Assembly: GCA_024404915.1 (NCBI GenBank)
Contig: JAKSPJ010000002.1
Span: 62,001-126,000, forward strand
Direction: 5' to 3'
Source: Oscillospiraceae bacterium
GTDB taxonomy: Bacteria; Bacillota; Clostridia; Oscillospirales; Ruminococcaceae
Length of the DNA stretch: 64,000 nt
Shown: piece by piece, positions 34,737-43,219 of the stretch
Numbering within the stretch: position 1 is the stretch's first letter
Layout of the letters: the number at the start of each line of letters is the position of its first letter
Translations under genes and position numbers: made by a program
Notes under the pieces: generated by a model
Databases searched by the model: none
Told to the model about the DNA's origin: nothing
The model's input: only the letters and a program-made list of their open reading frames with translations

Positions 34737-35292
34737 AATTCGTGATGCAGACGGCTGCGAGGATTTTGAATCCCTGGAGGAAAGCGGCCTGCACGAGGAA
34801 ACAGAAGCAGAAACAGTGGAAACTGCGGAAACAGAAATCGTAGAGGAAGCGAAAGAAGAAACAGATGCTGCCGAAGCAGCATTGCAGGAGGCAAATGACA
34901 AGTACATGCGCCTTTTTGCAGAGTTTGACAACTACCGCAAGCGTACAGCAAAGGAGAAGGCTGAAACCTATCAGGATGCTGTTGCAAAGACCGTGCTGGA
35001 GCTGCTTCCCGCAGTGGACAGCTTTGAACGTGCCATGGAATCCCCCTGCACAGACGAAGCCTACCGCAGCGGCATGGAGAAAATCTACAGCCAGATGAAA
35101 AGCTGCCTGACCAAACTGGGCGTGGAGGAAATTCCCTCCCTGAATGAACCATTTGATCCGAAGGTACACAATGCCATCAGACAGGTGGAGGATGAAAATT
35201 TCGGCGAAAGCACAGTATGTGAAGTCTATCAGAAGGGCTACCGCCTGGGCGACAGAATTGTACGCTGCGCAATGGTTGCCGTTGCAAACTAA
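34726..35292 (+). CDS. grpE: Nucleotide exchange factor GrpE
   Basis: This is a 188-residue GrpE. It has a long acidic N-terminal tail (about 1-50, rich in Glu/Thr), then a coiled coil (ALQEANDKYMRLFAEFDNYRKRT), and a beta-wing domain ending VYQKGYRLGDRIVRCAMVAV. It releases ADP from DnaK. I chose ATG 34726, 7 nt from AAAAGGAG; the in-frame ATG at 34720 is too close to that site. It overlaps hrcA by 11 nt, indicating translational coupling. Confidence 0.95.
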   Translation: MTDEIRDADGCEDFESLEESGLHEETEAETVETAETEIVEEAKEETDAAEAALQEANDKYMRLFAEFDNYRKRTAKEKAETYQDAVAKTVLELLPAVDSFERAMESPCTDEAYRSGMEKIYSQMKSCLTKLGVEEIPSLNEPFDPKVHNAIRQVEDENFGESTVCEVYQKGYRLGDRIVRCAMVAVAN

Positions 35293-35387
35293 CCTGTGAG
35301 GGGCTGATCGGGTACCGCAGGTGCCTGAAAATCCCTTGTTGATAATCCATTTGAAGACGCGGGAATTCCCCGCAGGAGGTAAAAATT

Positions 35388-37247
35388 ATGGGAAAGATTA
35401 TTGGAATTGATTTGGGTACAACCAACTCTTGCGTAGCAGTTATGGAAGCCGGCAATGCCGTTGTTATCCCGAACGCAGAAGGCGCAAGAACCACTCCGTC
35501 CGTCGTTGCTGTCTCCAAGACAGGTGAGCGTCTTGTTGGTCAGATTGCAAAGCGTCAGGCAATCACCAACCCGGACAACACTGTGATCTCCATCAAGAGA
35601 AAGATGGGTACCAGCGACAAGGTTTCCATCGATGGAAAGACATATACACCGCAAGAAGTTTCTGCAATGATTCTCCAGAAGCTGAAGGCAGATGCAGAGG
35701 CATATCTGGGCGAAACCGTCACAGAGGCTGTTATCACTGTTCCTGCATATTTCACTGACAGCCAGCGTCAGGCAACAAAGGATGCAGGACAGATTGCAGG
35801 CCTGACCGTAAAGCGTATTATCAACGAGCCGACCGCTGCTGCACTTTCTTACGGTATCGATAAGGAAGATGAGCAGAAGATTATGGTATTCGACCTCGGC
35901 GGCGGTACCTTCGACGTTTCCATCATTGACATGGGCGACGGCGTTACAGAAGTTCTGGCAACCGCAGGTAACAACCACCTGGGCGGCGATGACTTCGACC
36001 AGAGAATCATTGACTGGATGGTTGATGAGTTCAAGAAGGCAGAGGGCATTGACCTGAGAAACGACAAGACCGCTATGCAGCGTCTGAAGGAGGCAGCTGA
36101 AAAGGCAAAGATTGAGCTTTCCTCCATGACAACCACCAACATTAATCAGCCGTTCATCAGCGTGGATGCAACCGGTCCGAAGCATCTGGATCTGAACCTG
36201 ACACAGGCAAAGTTCAACGAAATGACTGCTGACCTTGTCAGAGCAACCATGGGCCCGGTTGACCAGGCACTCCGTGATTCCGGTCTGAATCCTTCTGAGC
36301 TGGATAAGGTGCTGCTGGTTGGCGGTTCTTCCAGAATCCCGGCTGTTCAGGAAGCAGTCAAGGCAAGAATCGGCAAGGAGCCGTTCAAGGGCATCAACCC
36401 GGATGAATGCGTTGCACTTGGTGCAGCATATCAGGGCGGTATCATCGGCGGCGACGTGAAGGAAGGTCTGCTGCTGCTGGACGTTACTCCGCTGTCTCTT
36501 GGTCTGGAAACCATGGGCGGTATCTGCACAAAGCTGATTGAGCGCAACACCACCATTCCGACAAAGAAATCTCAGGTATTCTCCACCGCTGCTGATAATC
36601 AGCCGGCTGTAGACATCGTTGTTCTTCAGGGTGAACGTGAATTCGCAAGAGACAACAAGAAGCTGGGTGAATTCCGTCTCGACGGCATTGCACCGGCTCC
36701 CCGTGGTGTTCCTCAGATTGAGGTTACATTCGATATCGACGCAAACGGTATCGTACATGTTTCCGCAAAGGATCTGGGCACCGGCAAGGAACAGAACATT
36801 ACCATTACTGCTTCCACCAACATGAGCAAGGACGATATCGACCGTGCAGTACGTGAGGCTGAGCAGTTTGCAGAAGAAGACAAGAAGCGCAAGGATGCTG
36901 TGGATACCAAGAATAATGGTGAATCCCTCTGCTTCCAGTGTGAAAAGGCAATGAATGAGTTTGGCGACAAGGTTTCTGCTGAGGACAAGGCTCCGATTGA
37001 GGCTGCACTCAATGAGCTGAAGGAAGCTTTGAAGACAGACAATACAGATGATATCAAGGCAAAGACAGATGCCCTCCAGAATGCATTCTATACTTTGTCA
37101 GCAAGGGTATATCAGCAGGCAAATCCCAACGGCGGACAGCCTGATTTCAGCAATATGAACATGGGTGATATGCCGAATATGGGCGGCACTCCGAACAACG
37201 GCGGCGATGACAACATCGTCGATGTGGATTTCACAGAGTCCAACTGA
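35388..37247 (+). CDS. dnaK: Chaperone DnaK (Hsp70)
   Basis: This is a 619-residue Hsp70. The nucleotide-binding domain (about 1-360) shows [29 protein letters not shown] and [15 protein letters not shown]. The substrate-binding domain follows ([14 protein letters not shown], then [22 protein letters not shown]). The glycine-rich C-terminus ends [15 protein letters not shown], the usual acidic tail. It is preceded by AGGAGGT and a small hairpin GCGGG/CCCCGC. Codon choice is strongly biased, consistent with high expression. Confidence 0.98.
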   Translation: MGKIIGIDLGTTNSCVAVMEAGNAVVIPNAEGARTTPSVVAVSKTGERLVGQIAKRQAITNPDNTVISIKRKMGTSDKVSIDGKTYTPQEVSAMILQKLKADAEAYLGETVTEAVITVPAYFTDSQRQATKDAGQIAGLTVKRIINEPTAAALSYGIDKEDEQKIMVFDLGGGTFDVSIIDMGDGVTEVLATAGNNHLGGDDFDQRIIDWMVDEFKKAEGIDLRNDKTAMQRLKEAAEKAKIELSSMTTTNINQPFISVDATGPKHLDLNLTQAKFNEMTADLVRATMGPVDQALRDSGLNPSELDKVLLVGGSSRIPAVQEAVKARIGKEPFKGINPDECVALGAAYQGGIIGGDVKEGLLLLDVTPLSLGLETMGGICTKLIERNTTIPTKKSQVFSTAADNQPAVDIVVLQGEREFARDNKKLGEFRLDGIAPAPRGVPQIEVTFDIDANGIVHVSAKDLGTGKEQNITITASTNMSKDDIDRAVREAEQFAEEDKKRKDAVDTKNNGESLCFQCEKAMNEFGDKVSAEDKAPIEAALNELKEALKTDNTDDIKAKTDALQNAFYTLSARVYQQANPNGGQPDFSNMNMGDMPNMGGTPNNGGDDNIVDVDFTESN

Positions 37248-37262
37248 TTGCTGTATCATGAG

Positions 37263-37293
37263 ATTAGGGGTGGAATAGCCTTCCGCCCCTAAT
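37263..37293 (+). repeat. Strong intercistronic hairpin after dnaK
   Basis: A 13-bp stem ATTAGGGGTGGAA / TTCCGCCCCTAAT with a 5-nt loop, 15 nt after the dnaK stop. No T run follows, so it is more likely an mRNA stabiliser or processing barrier than a terminator. Confidence 0.75.
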
Positions 37294-37332
37294 GCCGTAT
37301 CACCGGATAAAACAAATGAAGGGAGACAGAAG

Positions 37333-37461
37333 ATGAAACATAAACCAATCACCATCAAAAAAGTCATGTTTGCAATGACTTTTGCGATTCTTGCTGCACT
37401 TAGCATACTTGTTCTGTATTTCTTGCTTTCTCCGATTCCGGTATTACGTCTGAATGGGTAA
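37333..37461 (+). CDS. Small membrane peptide of 42 residues between dnaK and dnaJ
   Basis: A 42-codon reading frame has a good ribosome site (AAGGGAG, 8 nt upstream of ATG). It reads MKHKPITIKKVMF, then a strongly hydrophobic stretch from about residue 12 to 31 (MFAMTFAILAALSILVLYFL), then LSPIPVLRLNG. A basic N-terminus followed by one transmembrane helix predicts an N-in single-pass membrane peptide. No family is recognised. It lies in the dnaK-dnaJ gap after the dnaK hairpin and upstream of a -10-like TATAAT near 37552 that may drive dnaJ. Confidence 0.6.
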   Translation: MKHKPITIKKVMFAMTFAILAALSILVLYFLLSPIPVLRLNG

Positions 37462-37586
37462 TGCATTGCGAAAAACATACGGGCATAAGACAGCGGCAGA
37501 GTGAATAGATTCCCCATACTGCACACAATTAAATGCCCGGAAAATATGGTGTATAATACTACTGAACAGTCGAAAGGGTGAAATAA

Positions 37587-38750
37587 ATGGCTGACAAAAG
37601 AGATTATTATGAAGTGTTGGGTGTCGGCAGGGACGTTACAGACAGTGAACTGAAAAAGGTGTATCGTCAGCTTGCCAGACAGTGTCACCCTGATCTGCAT
37701 CCGGATGATCCGTCTGCCGAACAGAGATTCAAGGAGATTACTGAGGCGTATGAGGTTCTTTCCAATGCTGATAAGCGCAAGATGTATGATCAATATGGAC
37801 ATGCCGGCTTAGAAAACGGCGGCATGGGCGGCGGCGCCGGTTTTTCCGATGTCAGCGATATCCTGGAGAGCATCTTTGGCGGTATGGGCATGGGCAGCAT
37901 GTTCGGCGGCGGCAGCCGTGCACAGAATCCCAACGCACCCCGCCAGGGAAAAGACCTGCAAACTGCAATTACCATTGACTTCATGGAGGCGTGCAGAGGC
38001 AAATCTGAAACAATTAACGTGCAGCGTATGGAAACCTGCCCGGACTGCCATGGCAGCGGAAGCGCAGGCAATGCTGCAACGGAAATCTGTCCGGATTGCC
38101 AGGGCCGTGGTTCTGTGAAGGTGACACAGCGTACACCCTTTGGCATGATTGCTTCTTCCAAGGCTTGTCCGCACTGCAGCGGAAAAGGCCGTATTATCAA
38201 GACACCCTGCCAGAAGTGCCGTGGCGCAGGCAGAATCCGCGTAAATAAGAGCATCAATATTGATATTCCGGAAGGCATTGCAGACGGAATGACAATGAGC
38301 GCACGAGGCATGGGCGATGCCGGTATTAACGGCGGTCCCTCCGGCGACCTGTATATCAATATCAACGTGCGTTCTCACCCGATGTTTGACCGTGAAGGCT
38401 TCGATATTCACTGCGATATTCCGATTACCTATACACAGGCTGTATTGGGTGACGAGATTGTAATCCCCACCATTGACGGCAACGAAAAATACCGCATCAG
38501 TGAGGGCACACAGACAGGCACAGTTCTGCGTCTCCGTGGCAAAGGCGTAAAACGCCCGAACCGCTCCGACCGTGGAGACCAGTATGTACGGGTTTATGTG
38601 GAAGTGCCGAAGGGTCTGAACAAAAAGCAGAAGGAACTTCTCCAGGAATTTGAATCTTCTCTGGAATCCAAAAATTACGCAAAGCGTGAAGGCTTCTTCA
38701 AAAAGCTGAAGGAAGTATTTGGTCACGAGAAGGAAAAAGGAAAAGCATAA
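37587..38750 (+). CDS. dnaJ: Chaperone DnaJ (Hsp40)
   Basis: This is a 387-residue type I DnaJ. The J domain (about 1-70) has the HPD motif in RQCHPDLHPDDP. A glycine-rich region follows (GGMGGGAGF). Four zinc repeats are seen at about 150-215: CPDCHGSG, CPDCQGRG, CPHCSGKG and CQKCRGAG. The C-terminal substrate domains are complete. It stimulates the DnaK ATPase and delivers clients. The start follows GAAAGGGTG. TATAAT about 35 nt upstream with a weak -35 (TTAAAT) could be a second promoter. Confidence 0.97.
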   Translation: MADKRDYYEVLGVGRDVTDSELKKVYRQLARQCHPDLHPDDPSAEQRFKEITEAYEVLSNADKRKMYDQYGHAGLENGGMGGGAGFSDVSDILESIFGGMGMGSMFGGGSRAQNPNAPRQGKDLQTAITIDFMEACRGKSETINVQRMETCPDCHGSGSAGNAATEICPDCQGRGSVKVTQRTPFGMIASSKACPHCSGKGRIIKTPCQKCRGAGRIRVNKSINIDIPEGIADGMTMSARGMGDAGINGGPSGDLYININVRSHPMFDREGFDIHCDIPITYTQAVLGDEIVIPTIDGNEKYRISEGTQTGTVLRLRGKGVKRPNRSDRGDQYVRVYVEVPKGLNKKQKELLQEFESSLESKNYAKREGFFKKLKEVFGHEKEKGKA

Positions 38751-38754
38751 AAAT

Positions 38755-38805
38755 AAAACCAGCACCGCATATGTCCCGGGAGGGATTGTGCGGTGCTGGT
38801 TTATT
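38755..38805 (+). terminator. Terminator of dnaJ
   Basis: The stem AAACCAGCACCGC / GCGGTGCTGGTTT has a 21-nt loop and ends TTTATTTC, just after the dnaJ stop codon. Confidence 0.8.
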
Positions 38806-38818
38806 TCTAAGCTAAAAG

Positions 38819-38844
38819 AAAAGGGATGCCGAGGCATCCCTTTT
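38819..38844 (-). terminator. Terminator of the mreC-mreD operon
   Basis: A 12-bp stem AAAAGGGATGCC / GGCATCCCTTTT lies 11 nt beyond the mreD stop codon. TCTTTT follows on the minus strand. Confidence 0.8.
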
Positions 38845-38855
38845 GTTTCACTATA

Positions 38856-39437
38856 TTACCAGTCATGGCGAATCGCTGCAGCATCCATAGACCGCACACG
38901 CTTTGTCAATAATCGTGTCAAGGGCATGTACAGCAGATATACCGCCACCGCCACAGCAATTGTCAGAAGAGCAGAGGGCAGCAAAACATCATGCCAATAA
39001 AGGCTGTTGCCCTCCGTGCGGTAAATACCATAGGTCAGAAGCCAGCTCAGACCATTGCGGAACAGAACACAAACCGCCGTAAGCAGAATATAATACCAGA
39101 AATTTCTTCGCAGAATCTGCTCAAATAAAAGACAGACAAAGGTGCAGAAAATCACCATAAAAATGGCATTGATGCCCAAAGGACTGCCACATGCAATATC
39201 TATCAGAAAACCTGACAGCACCCCTGCGGCCATACAAAAGTACATATCCTCATTCATGCTGATGCATATGGCAGCAGGAATAACCCACAGGGGTTGGATT
39301 CCACCGCCCAGCATGGGAAAGGCACACAGCAAAAGCAATGCCAGGCTCAACAGTTTCCGAAGCAGATTCCGTCGGATGGTTTTCTGTTCGGAACGGGTTC
39401 TGCGCTGATGCAGGGATGCTTGTTTATTTCGTTTCAT
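38856..39437 (-). CDS. mreD: Rod shape-determining protein MreD
   Basis: This is a 193-residue membrane protein. A basic N-terminus (KRNKQASLHQRRTRSEQKTIRR) is followed by about five hydrophobic segments. LPLGINAIFM-like and DIACGSPLGIN sequences match MreD. It couples cytoplasmic cell-wall enzymes to MreC and the elongasome. It overlaps the end of mreC by 14 nt. Assignment relies on topology and position after mreC, as MreD is weakly conserved. No mreB is seen in the window. Confidence 0.85.
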   Translation of the reverse strand: MKRNKQASLHQRRTRSEQKTIRRNLLRKLLSLALLLLCAFPMLGGGIQPLWVIPAAICISMNEDMYFCMAAGVLSGFLIDIACGSPLGINAIFMVIFCTFVCLLFEQILRRNFWYYILLTAVCVLFRNGLSWLLTYGIYRTEGNSLYWHDVLLPSALLTIAVAVAVYLLYMPLTRLLTKRVRSMDAAAIRHDW

Positions 39438-40293
39438 TCAAGGATGCATCCTTTCCGTCAAAATCCAGCAGAACTGTAACTGATTCCAGTGCAGAAAAAT
39501 CCACAGATGTCGAAACAACAGCATATAGGGAAAGACCGGACTCCTCCAGTCCCAATTCTGTAATATTGCCAATGGGAATGCCATAGGGGAAAAGGCCCGT
39601 TGTGCCGGCAGTCATCACCAGATTACCCAGTGACACACCGCTTTTTTTATCCAGATACATCATCCGGGTACAACGCTCAGCCGCATTGCGAAGATTGCCC
39701 TCCACAATACCGCCGTCGCCTGTCTGCAAAATCACAGCACCCACACTCAGCTCCGGGGATAGAATCGTCGTCACAGAAGAATAGTGCGGTCCCACCTCAG
39801 TCACAACGCCGATCAGACCGTCTGCGCAGATGACGGGGGCATTCAAAAGAATCCCCTCCTCTGTGCCCTGATCAATCTGAAAACTATAAGTGGCATCATT
39901 CACCACCGGCATAATCACTTTACAGGGAGTGGAAAGCGTAAACGTGCTGTGCTGTTCCTTGATTCCCAGCTGGTCACGCAAGGCATCCCGTTCCTCCACG
40001 GCATCATCGTACCCAATCAATTCCTGATTCAGACTTGCAATCTGCTCCCGGAGTCTCTGGTTCTCCTCACGGTAGGCCTTTGCCTCATAGTAGGTGTCCA
40101 ATTTTCGGTTGATGCTGTCAGAAATAGATGCCGACACCTTTCTCGCAGGTGCCGTCAGCGCCTGTAAGGTGCGTGTTGCCAAATCCGTTTCTGCACCGCT
40201 TTTCAGCGAATACAGCATGATACCTGTCAGTAAAGCCAATATACACACCAGCACACGAAATTTTGTGCTATGAAAAAAAGCATTGAAATTCAT
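39424..40293 (-). CDS. mreC: Rod shape-determining protein MreC
   Basis: This is a roughly 289-residue protein with one N-terminal membrane helix (TKFRVLVCILALLTGIMLY), a coiled coil (about 65-105, AYREENQRLREQIASLN) and a double beta-barrel extracytoplasmic domain. PVICADGLIGVVTEVGPHYS and GAVILQTGDGGIVEGNL are typical MreC blocks. It scaffolds the cell-elongation machinery outside the membrane. ATG 40293 follows AAGGAG with 8-nt spacing; a longer frame would add 27 basic, unconserved residues. Confidence 0.92.
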   Translation of the reverse strand: MNFNAFFHSTKFRVLVCILALLTGIMLYSLKSGAETDLATRTLQALTAPARKVSASISDSINRKLDTYYEAKAYREENQRLREQIASLNQELIGYDDAVEERDALRDQLGIKEQHSTFTLSTPCKVIMPVVNDATYSFQIDQGTEEGILLNAPVICADGLIGVVTEVGPHYSSVTTILSPELSVGAVILQTGDGGIVEGNLRNAAERCTRMMYLDKKSGVSLGNLVMTAGTTGLFPYGIPIGNITELGLEESGLSLYAVVSTSVDFSALESVTVLLDFDGKDASLNETK

Positions 40294-40345
40294 GAATGCG
40301 GCTCCTTCTTGTTCTCTATTATATCTCACATTCGAATTGATTTTC

Positions 40346-41044
40346 TTATCCTGTGGAGGCCTGTGCCGCCGCAACCTCGCAGACGGTCAGCACTTCTCCG
40401 CTGACACGAAACCGTATTTCCAGCCCTGCAAACGCCATACCATAAATGCGTTCCGGGTCATCTGCATAGCCGGGACGGGGATCCTGCTCCAGCAGCATAC
40501 GTACTGTATCCCGCTGTTCCATGGGAATCTGCTGTTCCAGCGCACCTGGAAAAACCACCTTCAGCACATGTTTCAGCGTTTCTGCGGTATAACCGGGATT
40601 GGCATCCGGGATACAGTCTGCAACAGGAATATACGGCTTAATATCATAAATTGGTGTCTCATTCATCAAATCAACACCCGAGACAATGATTCGCACGGGT
40701 GTTTCATCTGCATATATTTTTTCAAGTTTTACACATGACATGCCAATTGCATTGGGACGAAAGGGAGAACGGGAAGCAAATACGCCCACACGGGTATTCC
40801 CACCCAGACGGGGCGGACGCACTGTGGCAGACCATCCCTTCTGATCCGGCTTCACCGCCGTGTGAAACTCCCAGAGCAGCCAGATGTGGGAAAACTGTTC
40901 TAATCCACGCACCGCATCCCGATGACTGTACTTGGATGTAAACACAATTTCCCCCATCAGAAGCGGCACAAGTCCGCTTTGCCTTGGCAGCCCGAATTTA
41001 TCCTGAAAATCCGTATGAATATAAGCAATCGGTTCAATAATCAT
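40346..41044 (-). CDS. trmO: TrmO/TsaA family tRNA methyltransferase
   Basis: This is a 232-residue protein of the TsaA (UPF0066) family. Family blocks are IEPIAYIHTDFQDKFGLPRQ, GLEQFSHIWLLWEFH, VGVFASRSPFRPNAIGMS and GVDLMNETPIYDIKPYIP. In E. coli, TrmO methylates the N6 of t6A37 in tRNA-Thr using S-adenosylmethionine. The C-terminal extension (about 150-232) is of the longer subtype. It lies 52 nt upstream of mreC and 16 nt after the preceding gene, on a shared operon. Confidence 0.88.
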   Translation of the reverse strand: MIIEPIAYIHTDFQDKFGLPRQSGLVPLLMGEIVFTSKYSHRDAVRGLEQFSHIWLLWEFHTAVKPDQKGWSATVRPPRLGGNTRVGVFASRSPFRPNAIGMSCVKLEKIYADETPVRIIVSGVDLMNETPIYDIKPYIPVADCIPDANPGYTAETLKHVLKVVFPGALEQQIPMEQRDTVRMLLEQDPRPGYADDPERIYGMAFAGLEIRFRVSGEVLTVCEVAAAQASTG

Positions 41045-41060
41045 GCAAACGCCTCAGATT

Positions 41061-42104
41061 TTAATCGTACATAATTTCTTTTCTGCCGTAGTAGGCATTG
41101 ATTTTATCACTGGTAGAAATGATAAACGTCACGGCAAAACAGCCGATAATTGCCAGTACATAGGAAATTGCGGCAACGGTAAAGCTTTCTGCGCCACGCT
41201 TCTGGAACAGCACAAGCACACCGGGAATGACAAGCAGAATGGAGGAAAGAATAAACATGAAGGATGTAAAGCCCTTCAGCTGCTGCACACGCAGCACAAT
41301 GGTAACAGAAAGCAATGCAAGCGCAATACCGCCGTAGGTAAAAAAGGTGCCTGCAAGGTTGAAGAAACCACTCGGCTCATAGCCGTCGGGGTAGCCGCAT
41401 CCGGCAAATACAACCATGCACACCGCAGCCACAACGCCAAGAATCGTCAGCACAATGGACTGCTTGAAACCGGCCTGTGCCAGGTCGGAAAGCTGCTGCA
41501 CACGAAGCCGCTCCATTTCCATACGGGCACGCTTCTGGTCTTCCTCAGATTTCTGGGGCACTTCCTTCAGGCTGTCGCTTGCACGCTTTGCAGCCTGCTT
41601 CTTTGCGGCCTCCAGATCCTCCTGATTAAATACGGGACGAGCAACAGGCTCCGGTGCAGGTTCCTCCAGCAATGCGCTGGCATCTACCTGGGGCAATGCT
41701 TCATGGACAGGCTTTTTTTCCGGCTGCGTGTAGTCTTCCGGTTCCTGCAAAAGCATTGCAGCTGCCGCCTGCTGCTGTGCAGCCTGGGCCGCCATAGCAG
41801 CTTCCTGTGCCTGAATGCGCTGACGCTCAATAAATTCTGCTTTCAGCTCTGCAATTTCTTCCGGTGTATAAGGTGGCTGTCCTGCAGCCATACGCTGCTG
41901 CTGCAGAATGGCAACCTGTTCATCTGTCAGCTCCTGATATCTGGTCTGGGGGCGGACAGGGGCTGCTGCTGCGCCCATATCGCCTAACAGTGCCGCAGCA
42001 CTGGGTGCAGGTCCGCTTTCTGCTGTGGGCTGAGCCTTCTTGCGAGGATCATCATAGGTCATATCACCAAGCAATTGTGCTTCTAAACTGCGCTGATCAT
42101 CCAT
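41061..42104 (-). CDS. Hypothetical membrane protein with repeated LLGDM motifs
   Basis: This is a 347-residue protein of unrecognised family. Residues 1-205 are hydrophilic and low complexity. LLGDM occurs twice (about 11-15 and 40-44), and related LLxxP motifs (MLLQEPED, ALLEEPAP) recur later. A Gln/Ala-rich predicted coiled coil lies at about 95-125. Residues about 215-335 hold four hydrophobic segments. The duplicated short motif suggests a docking peptide for a partner. The start follows AAAGGAGA with 8-nt spacing. It heads the trmO-mreC-mreD operon. Confidence 0.7.
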   Translation of the reverse strand: MDDQRSLEAQLLGDMTYDDPRKKAQPTAESGPAPSAAALLGDMGAAAAPVRPQTRYQELTDEQVAILQQQRMAAGQPPYTPEEIAELKAEFIERQRIQAQEAAMAAQAAQQQAAAAMLLQEPEDYTQPEKKPVHEALPQVDASALLEEPAPEPVARPVFNQEDLEAAKKQAAKRASDSLKEVPQKSEEDQKRARMEMERLRVQQLSDLAQAGFKQSIVLTILGVVAAVCMVVFAGCGYPDGYEPSGFFNLAGTFFTYGGIALALLSVTIVLRVQQLKGFTSFMFILSSILLVIPGVLVLFQKRGAESFTVAAISYVLAIIGCFAVTFIISTSDKINAYYGRKEIMYD

Positions 42105-42160
42105 TGTCTTGGTCTCCTTTATTCATAATAATTCATAGGATATAACTACCCTTGTATAGT

Positions 42161-42189
42161 ATTATACCAGAAATATATAAAAAATGCAA
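42161..42189 (-). promoter_or_regulatory. Promoter of the hypothetical-trmO-mreCD operon
   Basis: On the minus strand, TTGCAT (42189-42184), a 17-nt spacer, then TATAAT (42166-42161) with an extended TGG. Confidence 0.82.
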
Positions 42190-42291
42190 GAGTATTTCCA
42201 AATAAATTGGGGTATATGAAGATCTGGATTGCGAAAAATTGTTTCACTGTTCGCATAATCGATTTTATTCCGTACTGACATAAAATGCTGC

Positions 42292-42332
42292 AAAAAGCAA
42301 TACCGCACAACCGATTCCGATTATGCGGTATT
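42292..42332 (-). terminator. Terminator of the metG-ispE operon
   Basis: The stem AATACCGCA / TGCGGTATT has a 16-nt loop and is followed by GCTTTTTG on the minus strand, just beyond the ispE stop codon. Confidence 0.8.
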
Positions 42333-42336
42333 CCCG

Positions 42337-43206
42337 TTATCCTATTTCAGTTACGCCTTCATCCACTGTGGTCACAGTTTCCACGAATGGTATGCCCGCC
42401 TTTCGCAGGGAATCCGCACACTGCTTTGCCTGTGCTTCATCTGCACATCCGCCAAACACTGCCGCACCGCTTCCTGAAAGAATCGGAATAATGGCATGCT
42501 GCTTCATAATCTCCCGAATGTGGCATACCTCCGGCAGATCCGTCACCGCATCAAAGTGATTGCCGCAGACAGAAAACAGCGTCTTTGCATCCGACTGCAA
42601 ATGCTTCAGCACATCTTCCGTGTTGCATTTCGGCTTCTGCTTCAGGCCATCCAGCATGCGGTATGCACCCGGTGTGGAAATGCCCTCATTTCCCTTTGCA
42701 ATCACAAGATGATGTTCCGGCAGGGAATCGACTTTCGTCAGTTGTTCCCCGATTCCCTCCGCCAGCATAGTTGAACCATGCAGAAAAAATGCCACATCTG
42801 CCCCCAGAGAAGCTGCCATTGCATGCAATTCCGCATCAGAAACCGGCAGATCAAACAATCTGCGAATACCAATCAGAGCCGCTGCACAATCAGAACTGCC
42901 GCCCCCCATGCCGGCCTGGGAAGGAATCTGCTTCTCCAGTCGGATATGCAGTCCCTTCGGTTCACAGCCAAGGAGTTTTTCAGCGGCTTTCCACACCAGA
43001 TTGTGAGCATCGCAGGGAATTTCCGGATCGCTGCACTCCATTGTCATAGGCAACTGCGGATCGGTACGGGTAATGGTCAGGGTATCATAAATGCCGATCG
43101 CCTGAAAAACGCTTCGCAGCATATGATATCCATCCGGCCTTTTTCCCACAATATCCAGAGAAAGATTAATTTTAGCAGGTGTCCGAAGCCGTATCTCCTG
43201 TGTCAT
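42337..43206 (-). CDS. ispE: 4-diphosphocytidyl-2-C-methyl-D-erythritol kinase
   Basis: This 289-residue GHMP kinase belongs to the non-mevalonate (MEP) isoprenoid pathway and phosphorylates CDP-ME. The N-terminus PAKINLSLDIVGKRPDGYHML (residues 11-31) and the glycine-rich ATP loop PSQAGMGGGSSDCAAAL near 94-110 are diagnostic. The third GHMP motif, LSGSGAAVFGG, is near 248. It starts 13 nt after the dockerin-protein stop in the same operon as metG. The start has GAAAGGCGG upstream. Confidence 0.95.
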   Translation of the reverse strand: MTQEIRLRTPAKINLSLDIVGKRPDGYHMLRSVFQAIGIYDTLTITRTDPQLPMTMECSDPEIPCDAHNLVWKAAEKLLGCEPKGLHIRLEKQIPSQAGMGGGSSDCAAALIGIRRLFDLPVSDAELHAMAASLGADVAFFLHGSTMLAEGIGEQLTKVDSLPEHHLVIAKGNEGISTPGAYRMLDGLKQKPKCNTEDVLKHLQSDAKTLFSVCGNHFDAVTDLPEVCHIREIMKQHAIIPILSGSGAAVFGGCADEAQAKQCADSLRKAGIPFVETVTTVDEGVTEIG

Positions 43207-43219
43207 ACCCTACCGCCTT

